Assembly: GCA_011390455.1 (NCBI GenBank)
Contig: JAABSI010000006.1
Coordinates: forward strand, 1 to 60,919
DNA: 60,919 nucleotides
Reading direction: 5' to 3'
DNA from: Trueperaceae bacterium
GTDB lineage: Bacteria; Deinococcota; Deinococci; Deinococcales; Trueperaceae
The notes beneath the pieces are model-generated. The model worked only from the letters and a program-made list of their open reading frames with translations, was not told the DNA's origin and did no database searches. Numbering within the stretch: the first letter of the stretch is position 1; each line of letters begins with the position of its first letter. The translations under genes were made by a program, and so were the position numbers. Positions 15,754 to 24,490 of this stretch are shown here, piece by piece.

Positions 15754-16407
15754 ATGCAGGAGCTGGCCGTCTTCCCACTCGACCTGGTGGTGTTCCCGGG
15801 GCAAACCGTGCCGCTGGTGGTGTTCGAGGCCCGCTACAAGCGGCTCGTCCAGCAGGTCCTCGAGCTCGACGAGCCGCGGTTCGTGATCGCGCGCGCGCGC
15901 GGCGACGGCGGCGCCCCGTTCGACGAGGTCGCGACGGTCGTCCACGTCGTGGAGTTGGCCGAGCGCCCCGACGGCACCTACACCCTGACCGGCCACGGAC
16001 GCGAGCGCATCAAGGCGACCGTCGCCCGGCGTGAAGACGTGCCGGAGAGCGACGGCGGCACGCGCCCGCTGTACTTCACCGAGGAGAAGCCGCTCCCGCT
16101 CCGCCGCGACGACCCGAACGAGGAGCGCGTCGCTGCTTGGGACGCGTTGGAGGCCTTCCGGCGCTACGCCGCGACCTTCTTCGTCGGCGACGCCACCAAG
16201 GTGGTCGATGCCCACGTGCCCGAGGACCTGCTCTATCAAGCCTCCTTCATCTGCGCGAACGTGCGGGTCGAACCGGAGGCGCGCCAGACCCTGCTCGACG
16301 CGCCCTCGCTCGTCGACCGCTTCCGGCGCGCGGAGCGCATGATGGACGAACGCGTCGCGGCCCACGCTCCGGCGCCCATCGGGTCGCCGAGCGCCGACGC
16401 TTCGTGA
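15754..16407 (+). CDS. LON substrate-binding-domain protein
   Basis: The 217 residues match the N-terminal substrate-binding domain of Lon protease (LAVFPLDLVVFPGQTVPLVVFEARYK at the start), without the AAA or protease domains. Such stand-alone LON-domain proteins are widespread; some affect regulated proteolysis or peptidoglycan, but no general role is known. I chose ATG 15754, 7 bases after a TACCGT box (15741-15746). GTG 15745, three codons earlier, is in frame but lies inside that box. Its TGA overlaps the truD GTG, so the two are coupled. Confidence 0.85.
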   Translation: MQELAVFPLDLVVFPGQTVPLVVFEARYKRLVQQVLELDEPRFVIARARGDGGAPFDEVATVVHVVELAERPDGTYTLTGHGRERIKATVARREDVPESDGGTRPLYFTEEKPLPLRRDDPNEERVAAWDALEAFRRYAATFFVGDATKVVDAHVPEDLLYQASFICANVRVEPEARQTLLDAPSLVDRFRRAERMMDERVAAHAPAPIGSPSADAS

Positions 16408-17537
16408 GCGGGGCGCCCTCGCCCGAGCTCGACGCCGACCTCGAGCACCGCCTCACCTTCCGTTGGTCCGACCTGCCACCGCTCACCGCCGACCTCCCCG
16501 GCACCGGGGGGACGCTGCGCGCCCACCCGGACGATTTCGAGGTGGTGGAGCGTCCGCTCTACCTGCCGTCGGGCGAGGGGAGCCATGCGTACGCGCGCGT
16601 CGAGAAGGTCGGGTACACGACCCGCGACCTGATCGTCGCGCTCCGCGACGCCGGCGTCCCCGAGCCGAACGTCGGGGTCGCCGGGCTCAAGGACAAGGTC
16701 GCCCGCACCGAGCAGTGGCTGTCGGTGCCGCGCCGCTTCGAGGCCGAGGCCTGGGCCGCCCTCGAAGCCATGGACGGCGTGCGCGTCCTGGAGACCAGCC
16801 GGCACGCGAACAAGCTCGGGATCGGCCACCTCCGGGGCAACGCCTTCGTCGTGCGCGTCCGGGACGTGGACGTCGACGCCGAGGCGCGCGCGGCGGCCGT
16901 GTTCGAGCGACTCGCCCGCTCGGGGTCGCCCAACTACTTCGGCCCGCAGCGCTTCGGGCGCTTCGGGCGCAACGCCGTCGACGGCTGGCGCCTGCTCCAC
17001 GGCGTCGAGGTGCCCGGCGGGCACCGGCTCAAGCGCTTCTTCGTCTCGGCGCTGCAGTCGCTCATGTTCAACCGCTGGCTCGCGGAACGCGTCGAAGATG
17101 GCACGTACGCGGGCGTCGTGGTGGGCGACTGGGCGCGCAAGCACGACACCGGGGGCACCTTCCAGGTCACCGAGGCGGACCTGGAGGACGCCGTGGCGCG
17201 CGCCGGTGCGCTCGCGATCTCGGCGACGTTGCCGCTGTACGGCAAGAAGGTCAAGCCGTCGGCGGGTGAGGCGGGCCGGCGCGAGGCCGCGGGCCTCGCC
17301 GCGCTCGACCTGCGCTGGGTGGACCTGGTCGGCCGCCACGGCGATCGCCGCTCGACGCGGGTCGCGGGGCTCGAGGCGACGGTCGCGCGCGACGGGTCGG
17401 ACCTGCTGCTCCGCTTCGAGCTCCCCAAGGGGAGCTACGCGACGAGCGTGCTGCGCGAGGTCATGAAGGTCGACGTGGACGCGCCGATCGACGGGTCGGG
17501 GTCCGAAGCGGCCGTCAGCGCGCCCCCGGCCGGTTGA
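16404..17537 (+). CDS. truD: tRNA pseudouridine(13) synthase TruD
   Basis: TruD converts U13 of tRNA-Glu to pseudouridine. The catalytic motif GVAGLKDKVARTEQW (near residues 91-105) contains the nucleophilic Asp. The characteristic NYFGPQRFGRFGRN lies near 178-191, and the inserted TRUD domain follows. Length is 377 against 349 in E. coli. GTG 16404 shares GTGA with the LON-domain gene. Its last 23 bases overlap the end of the convergent VWA gene, so the two mRNAs are complementary at their 3' ends. Confidence 0.93.
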   Translation: MSGAPSPELDADLEHRLTFRWSDLPPLTADLPGTGGTLRAHPDDFEVVERPLYLPSGEGSHAYARVEKVGYTTRDLIVALRDAGVPEPNVGVAGLKDKVARTEQWLSVPRRFEAEAWAALEAMDGVRVLETSRHANKLGIGHLRGNAFVVRVRDVDVDAEARAAAVFERLARSGSPNYFGPQRFGRFGRNAVDGWRLLHGVEVPGGHRLKRFFVSALQSLMFNRWLAERVEDGTYAGVVVGDWARKHDTGGTFQVTEADLEDAVARAGALAISATLPLYGKKVKPSAGEAGRREAAGLAALDLRWVDLVGRHGDRRSTRVAGLEATVARDGSDLLLRFELPKGSYATSVLREVMKVDVDAPIDGSGSEAAVSAPPAG

Positions 17538-19950
17538 GGTCGACCGGGTCGGGTGCGAAGCGCCGCCAGGCGAGTTCGGCCAAGAGGAGCACGAAGGCGA
17601 GCGCGGCCGCCCAGCCCCACAAGGGCGCGGCCGTCGCGCTGCCGGCCGGCCGATAGGCCGACAGCTCGGCGAGCGGCAGGACCTCGCCTCCCGAGCGTTC
17701 GGCCAGGGCGGCCAGCGCAGCGCTGCCGTCGCCGCCCGCGAGTTCCGGATCCGGGGTCGCGACCGAGTGCCGGGCCACGACGTCGGCGCCGTCGGCGACC
17801 ACGAGGGTGCCGCCGCTGCCCTGCACCGGTAGCTCGCCCACGTAGCGGCCCGGCGCCACCTGCCGCAGTTCGGTCTCGGTTCCCTGGAAGCGCGCCACCA
17901 ACGGTCGGTCGTTCACGTACGCACCGGCGACGACCGCGTCGACCACGACGTCGAGCACGCCGCCGCGCGGTCGGGCGGTGGCGCTGTAGGGCTCGGGCCG
18001 CGCCTGCAGCCAGCGCACGACCCCGCCCAGCACGGCCGGCAGCTCCGACCAGCGCCCGAAGTCGCCGGCCCAGGCGTTCAGGTCGGTGGTCAGGGCGGCG
18101 CTGCGGCCGAGGCCCGCGCGGCCGACCGCCAGCAGCGGTTCGCCGTCGAGGGCGACGAACAGCGGTTCGCCGGTCGGTGCGAGCGTCGTGGCGACGTACG
18201 CGTCGACGGTCGGCGCCGGCCCCTCGAACGGCGACAGCGGGTGGCGGCGTCCCTCGGGCGCCACCCGCTCGTCGCGCAGCAGGTCGCGCGAGGCGGTCAG
18301 CGCCTCGTTCGTGAACAGCCGGGGCAGGGTCGCGGTGTCGAACGCCTCGTAGAAGCGACCGCCGCCGCCGCGCGCGAGGCCCTCGAGCGCGACCCGGTCG
18401 GCGTCCGCCCCGATGGCGATCGCGCTGGTGGTGATGCGGCCGAGCCGAGCGCCCGCGGCGGTGGCCTCCCAGTCGGGGGCGGCGCCGGCGAAGGCGCCTT
18501 GTCCGTCGTAGAGCTTGCCGTCCGAGAGCACGATCACGTGCTTGATCGCGGCGTCGCTCGCGGCGAGCGCCTCGAGCGCCTGCTCGTAGGCCGGCGCGAG
18601 CACCGTTCCGCCCTGCGGCTGGACCGCGAGCGTGGCGTCGCGCATCGCGCGTTTGCCGGACTCGGTGGCGGGCCGCAGCTCGAAGGCCCATCGGGTGGAG
18701 GAGGGGTCGGAGAAGACGAGCAGGCCGAGCAGGTCGGTCTCGAAGGCGAGGTCCACCACGTCGATCACGCCGCGCTTCGCAAGCTCGAGGCGGCTCGGTT
18801 GACCCGCAGCCATCGACTGCGACACGTCGAGCACCATGACCATCGCGACCTGCGGCACGGTCACCTCGGTGCGCACGTCGCTCCGCACCGGCAGCGTCGA
18901 CTCCAGCGGCGTGCGGTACCAGCCGCCGAGGCCGAAGCCCTCGGGACCGCCGGTCATCAGGAGCCCGCCGCCCTGGTCCACGTAGCGCGCCAGCAGCTCC
19001 AGTTGTCCGGGCGTGAAGTCGCCGGCGCCCGCGCGCAGCACCACCGCCGCCGGGTCGAAGGGCGCGGTCACGCGTTCGGGGGTGGCCTCTTCGACCTCGA
19101 ACCCCTGGGTGCGCAACAGCGCGGCCGCGGCGGGATCGCCGATCACCAGCACCGCGCCCCGCGCGGCCACGGCGACCTCGGTGGTCTGGGCGTCGTCGCC
19201 GGTGGGCTGGGCGAAGTCGACCTCGAGCGTGGCGCCGATGCGCAGCGCGCTCTCGGCTCGGGCATCGGCGTCGGTCGGGGCGGCCACCCGGAACGGGATC
19301 GCGTGGCGGCCGGCCGGCAGGTCGACCTCGACGGGATCGAGCGGCGCGCCGTTCAGGTCGGGACGCAGCACGACGCGCGCGTCCTGATCCAGCTCCACGA
19401 TGGCGACGGCCTCGATCGAGGCCCCCGGCGCAACGCGATCCGGTGCCGTGAGCGCCTCGAGGCGTGCGTTGGCCGTCGCCGGCAGCGCGACCACGTCGAC
19501 GGGCACCGCCGCGGAGCTCGGCATGCCGGCGGCCGTGCTGTCGATGCCGTCGGAGACCAGGACCACCCGGCGCGCGCCGTCCGCGACCGCGACCGCGAGC
19601 GCGCGGGCGATGTCGGTGCGCCCCGGTTCGATGCCGGCGGCGCCCGCGGTGGCTTCGTCGTCGACCCTGGCGACGTCGCCGGCGAAGCGGTAGACCGTGG
19701 CATCGGCCCCGAGGGCGCGAGCGAGCGCCGACTCGGCGTCTGCGCCTGCGTCCCCGACGCTGTCGGACACGTCGACGAGCACGGCCACCCGGTCTTCCAG
19801 CGCCGGTCGCTGCGGTTGCGCCAGCGCGACCACCAACGCCGCCAGCACGGCCGCTCGCCACGGCCAGCCGCGCCCCCGCGGCAGCAACGGCAGCGCGAGC
19901 AGCGCCACGAGCGCCCAGGGGAACGCGAACCAGGCAACGACGTCGTTCAC
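17515..19950 (-). CDS. Large membrane protein with two von Willebrand factor A-type domains
   Basis: An 811-residue protein. Two membrane helices lie at the N-terminus (about 7-20 and 29-44) and one near the C-terminus (about 785-803, LWGWAAALAFVLLLAELAW). Between them is a first VWA-like domain with MIDAS start VLVDVSDSVGDAG, then a Gatase1-like segment (AVLVIGDPAAAALLRTQGF, LLMTGGPEGFGLGG). A second VWA follows with VMVLDVSQSMAAGQPS. The layout resembles BatA/YfbK-like or DUF-type membrane VWA proteins, which often work with MoxR ATPases; none is adjacent. GTG 19950 lies 6 bases after TACCGT (19962-19957). Function is unknown. Confidence 0.82.
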   Translation of the reverse strand: MNDVVAWFAFPWALVALLALPLLPRGRGWPWRAAVLAALVVALAQPQRPALEDRVAVLVDVSDSVGDAGADAESALARALGADATVYRFAGDVARVDDEATAGAAGIEPGRTDIARALAVAVADGARRVVLVSDGIDSTAAGMPSSAAVPVDVVALPATANARLEALTAPDRVAPGASIEAVAIVELDQDARVVLRPDLNGAPLDPVEVDLPAGRHAIPFRVAAPTDADARAESALRIGATLEVDFAQPTGDDAQTTEVAVAARGAVLVIGDPAAAALLRTQGFEVEEATPERVTAPFDPAAVVLRAGAGDFTPGQLELLARYVDQGGGLLMTGGPEGFGLGGWYRTPLESTLPVRSDVRTEVTVPQVAMVMVLDVSQSMAAGQPSRLELAKRGVIDVVDLAFETDLLGLLVFSDPSSTRWAFELRPATESGKRAMRDATLAVQPQGGTVLAPAYEQALEALAASDAAIKHVIVLSDGKLYDGQGAFAGAAPDWEATAAGARLGRITTSAIAIGADADRVALEGLARGGGGRFYEAFDTATLPRLFTNEALTASRDLLRDERVAPEGRRHPLSPFEGPAPTVDAYVATTLAPTGEPLFVALDGEPLLAVGRAGLGRSAALTTDLNAWAGDFGRWSELPAVLGGVVRWLQARPEPYSATARPRGGVLDVVVDAVVAGAYVNDRPLVARFQGTETELRQVAPGRYVGELPVQGSGGTLVVADGADVVARHSVATPDPELAGGDGSAALAALAERSGGEVLPLAELSAYRPAGSATAAPLWGWAAALAFVLLLAELAWRRFAPDPVDLNRPGAR

Positions 19951-20076
19951 GCCGCAACGGTACCCGAGCCAGGCGGTCGCGAACGGCGTCCGGCGTACGG
20001 GTCGTGCGGGAGGTAGGCGCTGCACGAGGGAAGGGCCACGCCGTGGCCCCGCGGTGGCGCGCTATGATGCAAGTCC
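19951..20076. promoter_or_regulatory. Divergent promoter region: VWA gene / histidine kinase gene
   Basis: TACCGT (19962-19957) serves the VWA gene, 6 bases before its GTG. TATGAT (20063-20068), the best -10 match in the window, serves the kinase gene 8 bases before its ATG. The 100 bases between hold no other structure that I see. Confidence 0.55.
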
Positions 20077-21258
20077 ATGACGGCGACGCAACCTCCGTAC
20101 GTGCTGATTGCCATGGCCTCCGAGGCGCGGGGCGAGGGCTTGCGTTCGGTCGTGCGCGCGCTGCGGCTCGCCACCGAGGTCTTCGACGACGTCGAGAAGT
20201 TGCTGTACCACACGCGCGGTTCGGTGCCCGAGGCGATCGTGCTCGAGCACGCGCTCGTCGACAAGGTGGCGCAGCTCGACCTGATCGCGCTGTTGCGGCG
20301 TCGGGCCTCCCTGGTCGACGTCCCGATCGTGTACCTGGGGCCCAACGATCCGGCCCTCGAATCCAAGGTCGTCGACCAGGGCGTCGACGCGTACCTGATC
20401 CTGCCCACCCGACCCGACGTCGTCCGTGCGACGCTCAAGCGGTTGCTCGACCGCCGGCAGGTCGAGCGCGGCCTGCGGCACGCGCTCGAGCAGTCGCGCC
20501 GCTTCGAACAGGCGTACAAGGAGTCCGAGCGCGTCAAGGACGACCTGATCCACATGCTGGTCCACGACCTGAAGAGCCCCATCTCGAGCGTCATGGGCTT
20601 GCTCGACCACTCGTTGGACATGATCAAGACCGGCGCGCACGAGGACGCCGGCCTCGACGAGCTGCTCGGGCTCGCGCGCAGCGAGGCGCAACACCTCCTC
20701 AACCTGGCCGCCAACATCCTCGACGTCCGGCGCATGAAAGAGGGCCACATGCCCTACAGCCCGGGCGTCGTGCCCAGCCTGACCGAGCTCGCCAAGGAAT
20801 CGCTCGGCGACGTCTCCGGGGGTCCGCGCGACCGCCACTTCGGCTTCCTGGTGCGGCCCGAGGCGGAGCGCATCGTCGCCGACCCCAACCTGCTGCGGCG
20901 GATCCTGGCGAACCTCATGGCCAACGCCATCAAGCACACCCGGCGCGGCGGGTACATCGATTTCCGCGCCTGGAAGCAGGACGACGACTTCGTCCTCTCG
21001 GTGCGCGACGATGGCGAGGGCATCCCCGAAGCCGACCAGAAGCGCATCTTCAACGCCTTCGAACAGTCGCGGCACACGGTCCACGACCGCTACGACACCG
21101 GCATGGGCCTGACCTTCTGCAAGCTCGCGGTCGAGAAGCACGGCGGCCGCATCTGGGTGGAATCGAAGGTCGGGCGCGGCAGCACCTTCTACTTCACGAT
21201 CCCGGTCGACGTGGCCGCGCCCATCGTTGCCGAGGAGATCGCGGCCGCGAGCGCGTGA
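20077..21258 (+). CDS. Cytosolic sensor histidine kinase with a degenerate receiver domain
   Basis: A 393-residue protein. Residues 8-122 have a receiver-like pattern. The phospho-acceptor Asp is replaced by Glu57 (PEAIVLEH), the conserved Lys before the final Pro by Leu109 (LILPTRP), and the acidic pair is missing. A short coil leads to the kinase core: H box MLVHDLKSPIS with His163, N box NLMANAIKHT, G1 DDGEGIP and G2 GMGLTFCK. There is no membrane segment, so it senses a cytoplasmic signal or a partner. No response regulator is nearby. It starts a unit with rnhB and ricT (GTGA and ATGA overlaps). TATGAT lies 8 bases upstream of the ATG. Confidence 0.9.
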   Translation: MTATQPPYVLIAMASEARGEGLRSVVRALRLATEVFDDVEKLLYHTRGSVPEAIVLEHALVDKVAQLDLIALLRRRASLVDVPIVYLGPNDPALESKVVDQGVDAYLILPTRPDVVRATLKRLLDRRQVERGLRHALEQSRRFEQAYKESERVKDDLIHMLVHDLKSPISSVMGLLDHSLDMIKTGAHEDAGLDELLGLARSEAQHLLNLAANILDVRRMKEGHMPYSPGVVPSLTELAKESLGDVSGGPRDRHFGFLVRPEAERIVADPNLLRRILANLMANAIKHTRRGGYIDFRAWKQDDDFVLSVRDDGEGIPEADQKRIFNAFEQSRHTVHDRYDTGMGLTFCKLAVEKHGGRIWVESKVGRGSTFYFTIPVDVAAPIVAEEIAAASA

Positions 21259-21890
21259 GCGCGGCGGGTTTCGACCTGGAGCGCGCCTTCTGGGCGCGTG
21301 GGTTGCGCGCGGTCGCGGGGGTGGACGAGGCCGGCCGCGGCGCGTGGGCCGGCCCGGTCGTCGTCGCCGTGGTGGTCCTCACCGAACGCGTCGACCTGCC
21401 CTACCGCGACTCGAAGACGCTGGCGCCGGCGGTGCGCGAGCGCCTCGCCGCGCACGTGCGCGCGAGCGCGCGCGCGTGGGCGGTCGCCGAGGCCGACGCC
21501 CGCGAGGTCGACGCCCTGGGGCCGTTGCGCGCTACCCACGTCGCCGCGCACCGCGCCATCGCGCGCTTGAGCCTGGTCCCGGACGCCTTCGTCACCGACT
21601 ACTTGCGGCTGACCTTCGAGTCCGGCCCGGTGCCGCTCGTCGCGCCGCCGCGGGCCGACGCGACCTCGCTGTCGGTGGCGGCCGCGTCGATCTTGGCCAA
21701 GACGCACCGCGACGACTGCATGCGCGCCGCCTCCCGCACCTTCCCGGCGTACGGATTCGAGCGCCACAAGGGCTACGGGGCGCCGGCCCATCGCCAAGCG
21801 CTCGACGCCCACGGACCGTGCCCCCTGCACCGCCGAAGCTACCGGCCGGTCGCGCGCTGCGCGCCGCCGCTCCTTGGAGGAACCGCATGA
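21255..21890 (+). CDS. rnhB: Ribonuclease HII
   Basis: RNase HII cleaves RNA or single ribonucleotides embedded in DNA. The motifs GVDEAGRGAWAGPVV (catalytic Asp and Glu near residues 24-25), YRDSKTLAP, PDAFVTDYLRL (third acid) and AAASILAKTHRDD are present, along with the C-terminal GYGAPAHRQAL...GPCPLHRRSY signature. Length 211 is typical. GTG 21255 shares GTGA with the kinase stop, and its own TGA shares ATGA with ricT. Confidence 0.95.
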   Translation: MSAAGFDLERAFWARGLRAVAGVDEAGRGAWAGPVVVAVVVLTERVDLPYRDSKTLAPAVRERLAAHVRASARAWAVAEADAREVDALGPLRATHVAAHRAIARLSLVPDAFVTDYLRLTFESGPVPLVAPPRADATSLSVAAASILAKTHRDDCMRAASRTFPAYGFERHKGYGAPAHRQALDAHGPCPLHRRSYRPVARCAPPLLGGTA

Positions 21891-22687
21891 TCGACGCCTT
21901 GGGCGTGACGTTCGACAACGGCCCCAAACTGCACTTCGTCGAGGCTCCGCCCAGCCCGCCGCCGGTCGGCGCCCGCTGCGTGGTGACCACCCGCCGCGGC
22001 GTGGAGATCGCCAAGGTGCGCACCGAGTTGCGCAGCGAAGAGCGGACGGTGGGCCACGTCCTGCGCGCCGCCGACCGCGCCGACCTCGAGGCCTACGAGC
22101 GGCTGCGCGCCAAGGCCGAGGATCTCAAGTGGTTGGTGCGGGCCCGGGTGCGCGAGACCGGCTCGGACGCCAAGATCGTCGCGCTCGAGTTCACCCTCGA
22201 CGAGTCCGTGCTCGTCGTCAGTTACGGCACCGAGGGGCAAGCCCCGCTGCGGGCGATGGCGCAGGCGCTGATGGCGCACACCGACGCGCGCCTCGAGTTC
22301 GTCAACGTCGGACCGCGCGACCAGGCGCGCATGTTCGGGACGTTGGGTCGGTGCGGCAGCGGCTCGTGCTCGTCGACCTGGCTGCAGACCTTCAGCGCCG
22401 TCTCGATCCGCATGGCGCGCGATCAGCAGCTGCCGCTCAACCCCGAGAAGATCACCGGGCCGTGCGGGCGGCTCATGTGCTGCCTGCAGTACGAGCACGA
22501 TCAGTACCGCGAGCTCCTCAAGGGCATGCCCAAGAAGGGCGGTCAGGCTTGCCACGACGGCAGCGGGACCTGCGGCAAGGTGGTCAAGGTCAGCCCGCTC
22601 GCCGGCACGGTGGAGCTGCGCACCACCGAGGGGAGCTTCCACGAGTTCCCGGCGACCGAGGTGCGCCGCGTCAAGGGCGGCGGCTGA
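21887..22687 (+). CDS. ricT: PSP1-domain iron-sulfur complex subunit RicT (YaaT)
   Basis: RicT is part of the RicA-RicF-RicT complex that in Bacillus carries Fe-S clusters and affects RNase Y-dependent mRNA maturation. The 266 residues carry the PSP1 core and the Cys-rich signature GRCGSGSCSSTWL followed by GPCGRLMCCLQYEHDQY, plus a later CHDGSGTCGKV. ATG 21887 has TGGAGG upstream. In many genomes ricT sits beside holB. Here holB is the next gene but on the opposite strand, with the two 3' ends overlapping by 17 bases. RicA and RicF are not in the window. Confidence 0.92.
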   Translation: MIDALGVTFDNGPKLHFVEAPPSPPPVGARCVVTTRRGVEIAKVRTELRSEERTVGHVLRAADRADLEAYERLRAKAEDLKWLVRARVRETGSDAKIVALEFTLDESVLVVSYGTEGQAPLRAMAQALMAHTDARLEFVNVGPRDQARMFGTLGRCGSGSCSSTWLQTFSAVSIRMARDQQLPLNPEKITGPCGRLMCCLQYEHDQYRELLKGMPKKGGQACHDGSGTCGKVVKVSPLAGTVELRTTEGSFHEFPATEVRRVKGGG

Positions 22688-23642
22688 GGCTCGAGCGCAG
22701 CGACAGCACCCAGCGCCGCAGCGCCAACTCCCGGTGCGCGTACGCGCCCCAGGCCTCCTCGAGCTCCGCGGTGGCCGCGTCGCCGTGCACGTAGGCGAGC
22801 GACCCCCGGCTGCGCCACGCCTCGCGCAGGAGCCCCGGCATCTCGTCGTCGCCTGTGGGCCACGCCGTGGCCAGCACTTCCGCCGCCGCGAAGGCGTCGG
22901 CGAGGTCGCCCGGGAGCGCGGCCACGAAGCCGTCGACCGCTGCGCGCTTCGCGGCCGTCGAGGCCTCGTCCGCGAGCGCGGAGCGCCACGCCGCCGGGCG
23001 CCCCAGGCGGAGCGCGGGATGCGGCGCGAGCCGCGAGCGGACCGCGGCCGGAGCGTCGGCCGGCTTCAGGCGCACGACCGCGCAGCGCGAGGCCACCGTG
23101 GGCAGCAGCGCGTCGGGACCCGGCGCGATCAGCACCAGGGACGCGTGCCGGGGCGGCGCCTCGAGGGTGGTGAGGAAGGCGTTCGCCGCCTCTTCGGTCA
23201 AGGTCTCGGCGCGCACGATCGTCCCCACCCGGTGGCGGAAGGCCGGCGGTCGCGCCAGCCACGTACCCAACGGGTCGTCGACGTCGCTCCGCTCGCGCGG
23301 CACCAACTGGTCGATGCGCAGCTGGGGACGCCGGGCCGGCTTCCCGTCGCGCGTCGTGGTCGCGGGGCCGACCTCGCGGTAGTCCGCGGCGTCCACGACG
23401 CCGGCGGCGTCCACGACGCCGTCGGCGTCCGGGAGGAGGCTGCGGCAGGCGGGGCAGCGCCCGCACGGATCGTCGAGGTTCGCGGCGCACCCCCGCAGCG
23501 CGGCGTACCAGCGAGCCACGTCGCGCCGGCCGACGCCGTCGGGGCCCGCGAGCAGCAGCGTGCGCGGGGCGTCGTCGCCGCGCGCGGCGAGCGCGCGCAG
23601 CGCCGCGAGCGCCGCGTCCTGGCCTTCGGGCACCAGGCTCAT
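22671..23642 (-). CDS. holB: DNA polymerase III clamp-loader subunit delta prime
   Basis: The 323-residue protein has the clamp-loader AAA+ layout. A degenerate Walker A (GPDGVGRRDVA, Lys replaced by Arg) fits the non-ATP-binding delta prime subunit. A four-Cys zinc module ends in CGRCPACRSL, then ETLTEEAANAFLTTLEAPP and the sensor/arginine-finger motif TVASRCAVV follow. ATG 23642 shares ATGA with the upstream phosphoesterase gene. An 18-bp perfect tandem duplication (23386-23421) inserts a doubled GVVDAA into the loop after the zinc module. An alternative is another clamp-loader paralogue, but the zinc module and ricT neighbour favour holB. Confidence 0.88.
   Translation of the reverse strand: MSLVPEGQDAALAALRALAARGDDAPRTLLLAGPDGVGRRDVARWYAALRGCAANLDDPCGRCPACRSLLPDADGVVDAAGVVDAADYREVGPATTTRDGKPARRPQLRIDQLVPRERSDVDDPLGTWLARPPAFRHRVGTIVRAETLTEEAANAFLTTLEAPPRHASLVLIAPGPDALLPTVASRCAVVRLKPADAPAAVRSRLAPHPALRLGRPAAWRSALADEASTAAKRAAVDGFVAALPGDLADAFAAAEVLATAWPTGDDEMPGLLREAWRSRGSLAYVHGDAATAELEEAWGAYAHRELALRRWVLSLRSSLSRRP
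23386..23421. repeat. 18-bp perfect tandem duplication inside holB
   Basis: Two identical 18-base units (23386-23403 and 23404-23421) keep the reading frame and encode the repeated peptide VVDAAG. This looks like recent replication slippage in a surface loop. Confidence 0.8.
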
Positions 23643-24400
23643 CGGCCGCGTTCCAAGCGCTCCGCGAGCGATGCCGGGTAGCCGACCTGGTGCACCTTCC
23701 GCTGGACGGCGACCACGTCGTACGCCACCCGATGGACCGTGAAGCGCCGCTTGTCCGGCTCGAACAGGGCGTACGCCGCCGCCGGGTCGCCGTCGCGCGG
23801 TTGGCCGACGGAGCCGGGGTTGAGGAAGGCGCGCGCCCGCGGCGGCACCGTGTAGCTCGAACGCGCGCCCTTGAAGTCCACCGTGCGCCACAGCGACGCA
23901 CCGTCCGACTCGACGACGGCGAAGGCGCGCGCGACGTGGGTGTGCCCGACCAGGCCGAGCGGTGAGGGCAGGTGCTGGAGGTTCGCGGCCGCCGACTCGA
24001 GTCCGGTCAGGTAGTCGAAGGGCGCCCGGAAGGCGCCGTGGGCGGCCGACCAGACGTCGTCGCCCGCCCGTGCGCTCGCCCCGCGCACGTAGTCGATCGC
24101 GGAGCGGTCGAGCGCGGCCAGGTGGCGCTGCACGACGTCGACCACCAGCGTCCCCTCCTTGGCGCGCACCGCGCTGCCGCCGTCGGCGAGGGCGACGAGG
24201 AGGGCGTCGTGGTTGCCCGCCAACCGCACCTGGGGAGCGAGCTCGCGCAGGCGGTCGACCACCTCGACGGGGTAGGGGTAGTACCCGACCAAGTCGCCGA
24301 GGAACAGGGCGGCGTCGTACCCATGGCGGGCGGCGTCGCGAAGCACGGCGTCGAGCGCGGGTGCGTTGCCGTGGACGTCGCCGAACACCAGGTACCGCAT
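23639..24400 (-). CDS. Calcineurin-like metallophosphoesterase (YfcE/MJ0936-type)
   Basis: A 253-residue phosphoesterase. Motifs appear in order: LVFGDVHGN (Asp8, His10), FLGDLVGYYPYP, LAGNHDALL, AAHGAFR, LVGHTHVARAF and LNPGSVGQPRDGDP. The SxGxPRDGDP tail is typical of YfcE-like enzymes acting on small phosphodiesters. It lies upstream of holB with ATGA overlap. ATG 24400 is preceded by TATCGT (24415-24410) at 9 bases, so the two-gene transcript is probably leaderless. The physiological substrate is unknown. Confidence 0.88.
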   Translation of the reverse strand: MRYLVFGDVHGNAPALDAVLRDAARHGYDAALFLGDLVGYYPYPVEVVDRLRELAPQVRLAGNHDALLVALADGGSAVRAKEGTLVVDVVQRHLAALDRSAIDYVRGASARAGDDVWSAAHGAFRAPFDYLTGLESAAANLQHLPSPLGLVGHTHVARAFAVVESDGASLWRTVDFKGARSSYTVPPRARAFLNPGSVGQPRDGDPAAAYALFEPDKRRFTVHRVAYDVVAVQRKVHQVGYPASLAERLERGR

Positions 24401-24490
24401 CGGAACCGCACGATACACCGCGGGTTCGCGCGTCCCGCGTGGGCTCGGCGCCCGTCGGCGCGCGCGAAGGCGGCTGCTAGACTGACGTCG
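24401..24490. promoter_or_regulatory. Divergent promoters: phosphoesterase-holB / PEGA gene
   Basis: TATCGT (24415-24410) precedes the minus-strand ATG by 9 bases. TAGACT (24478-24483) precedes the plus-strand ATG by 7 bases. Nothing else stands out in the 62 bases between. Confidence 0.55.
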
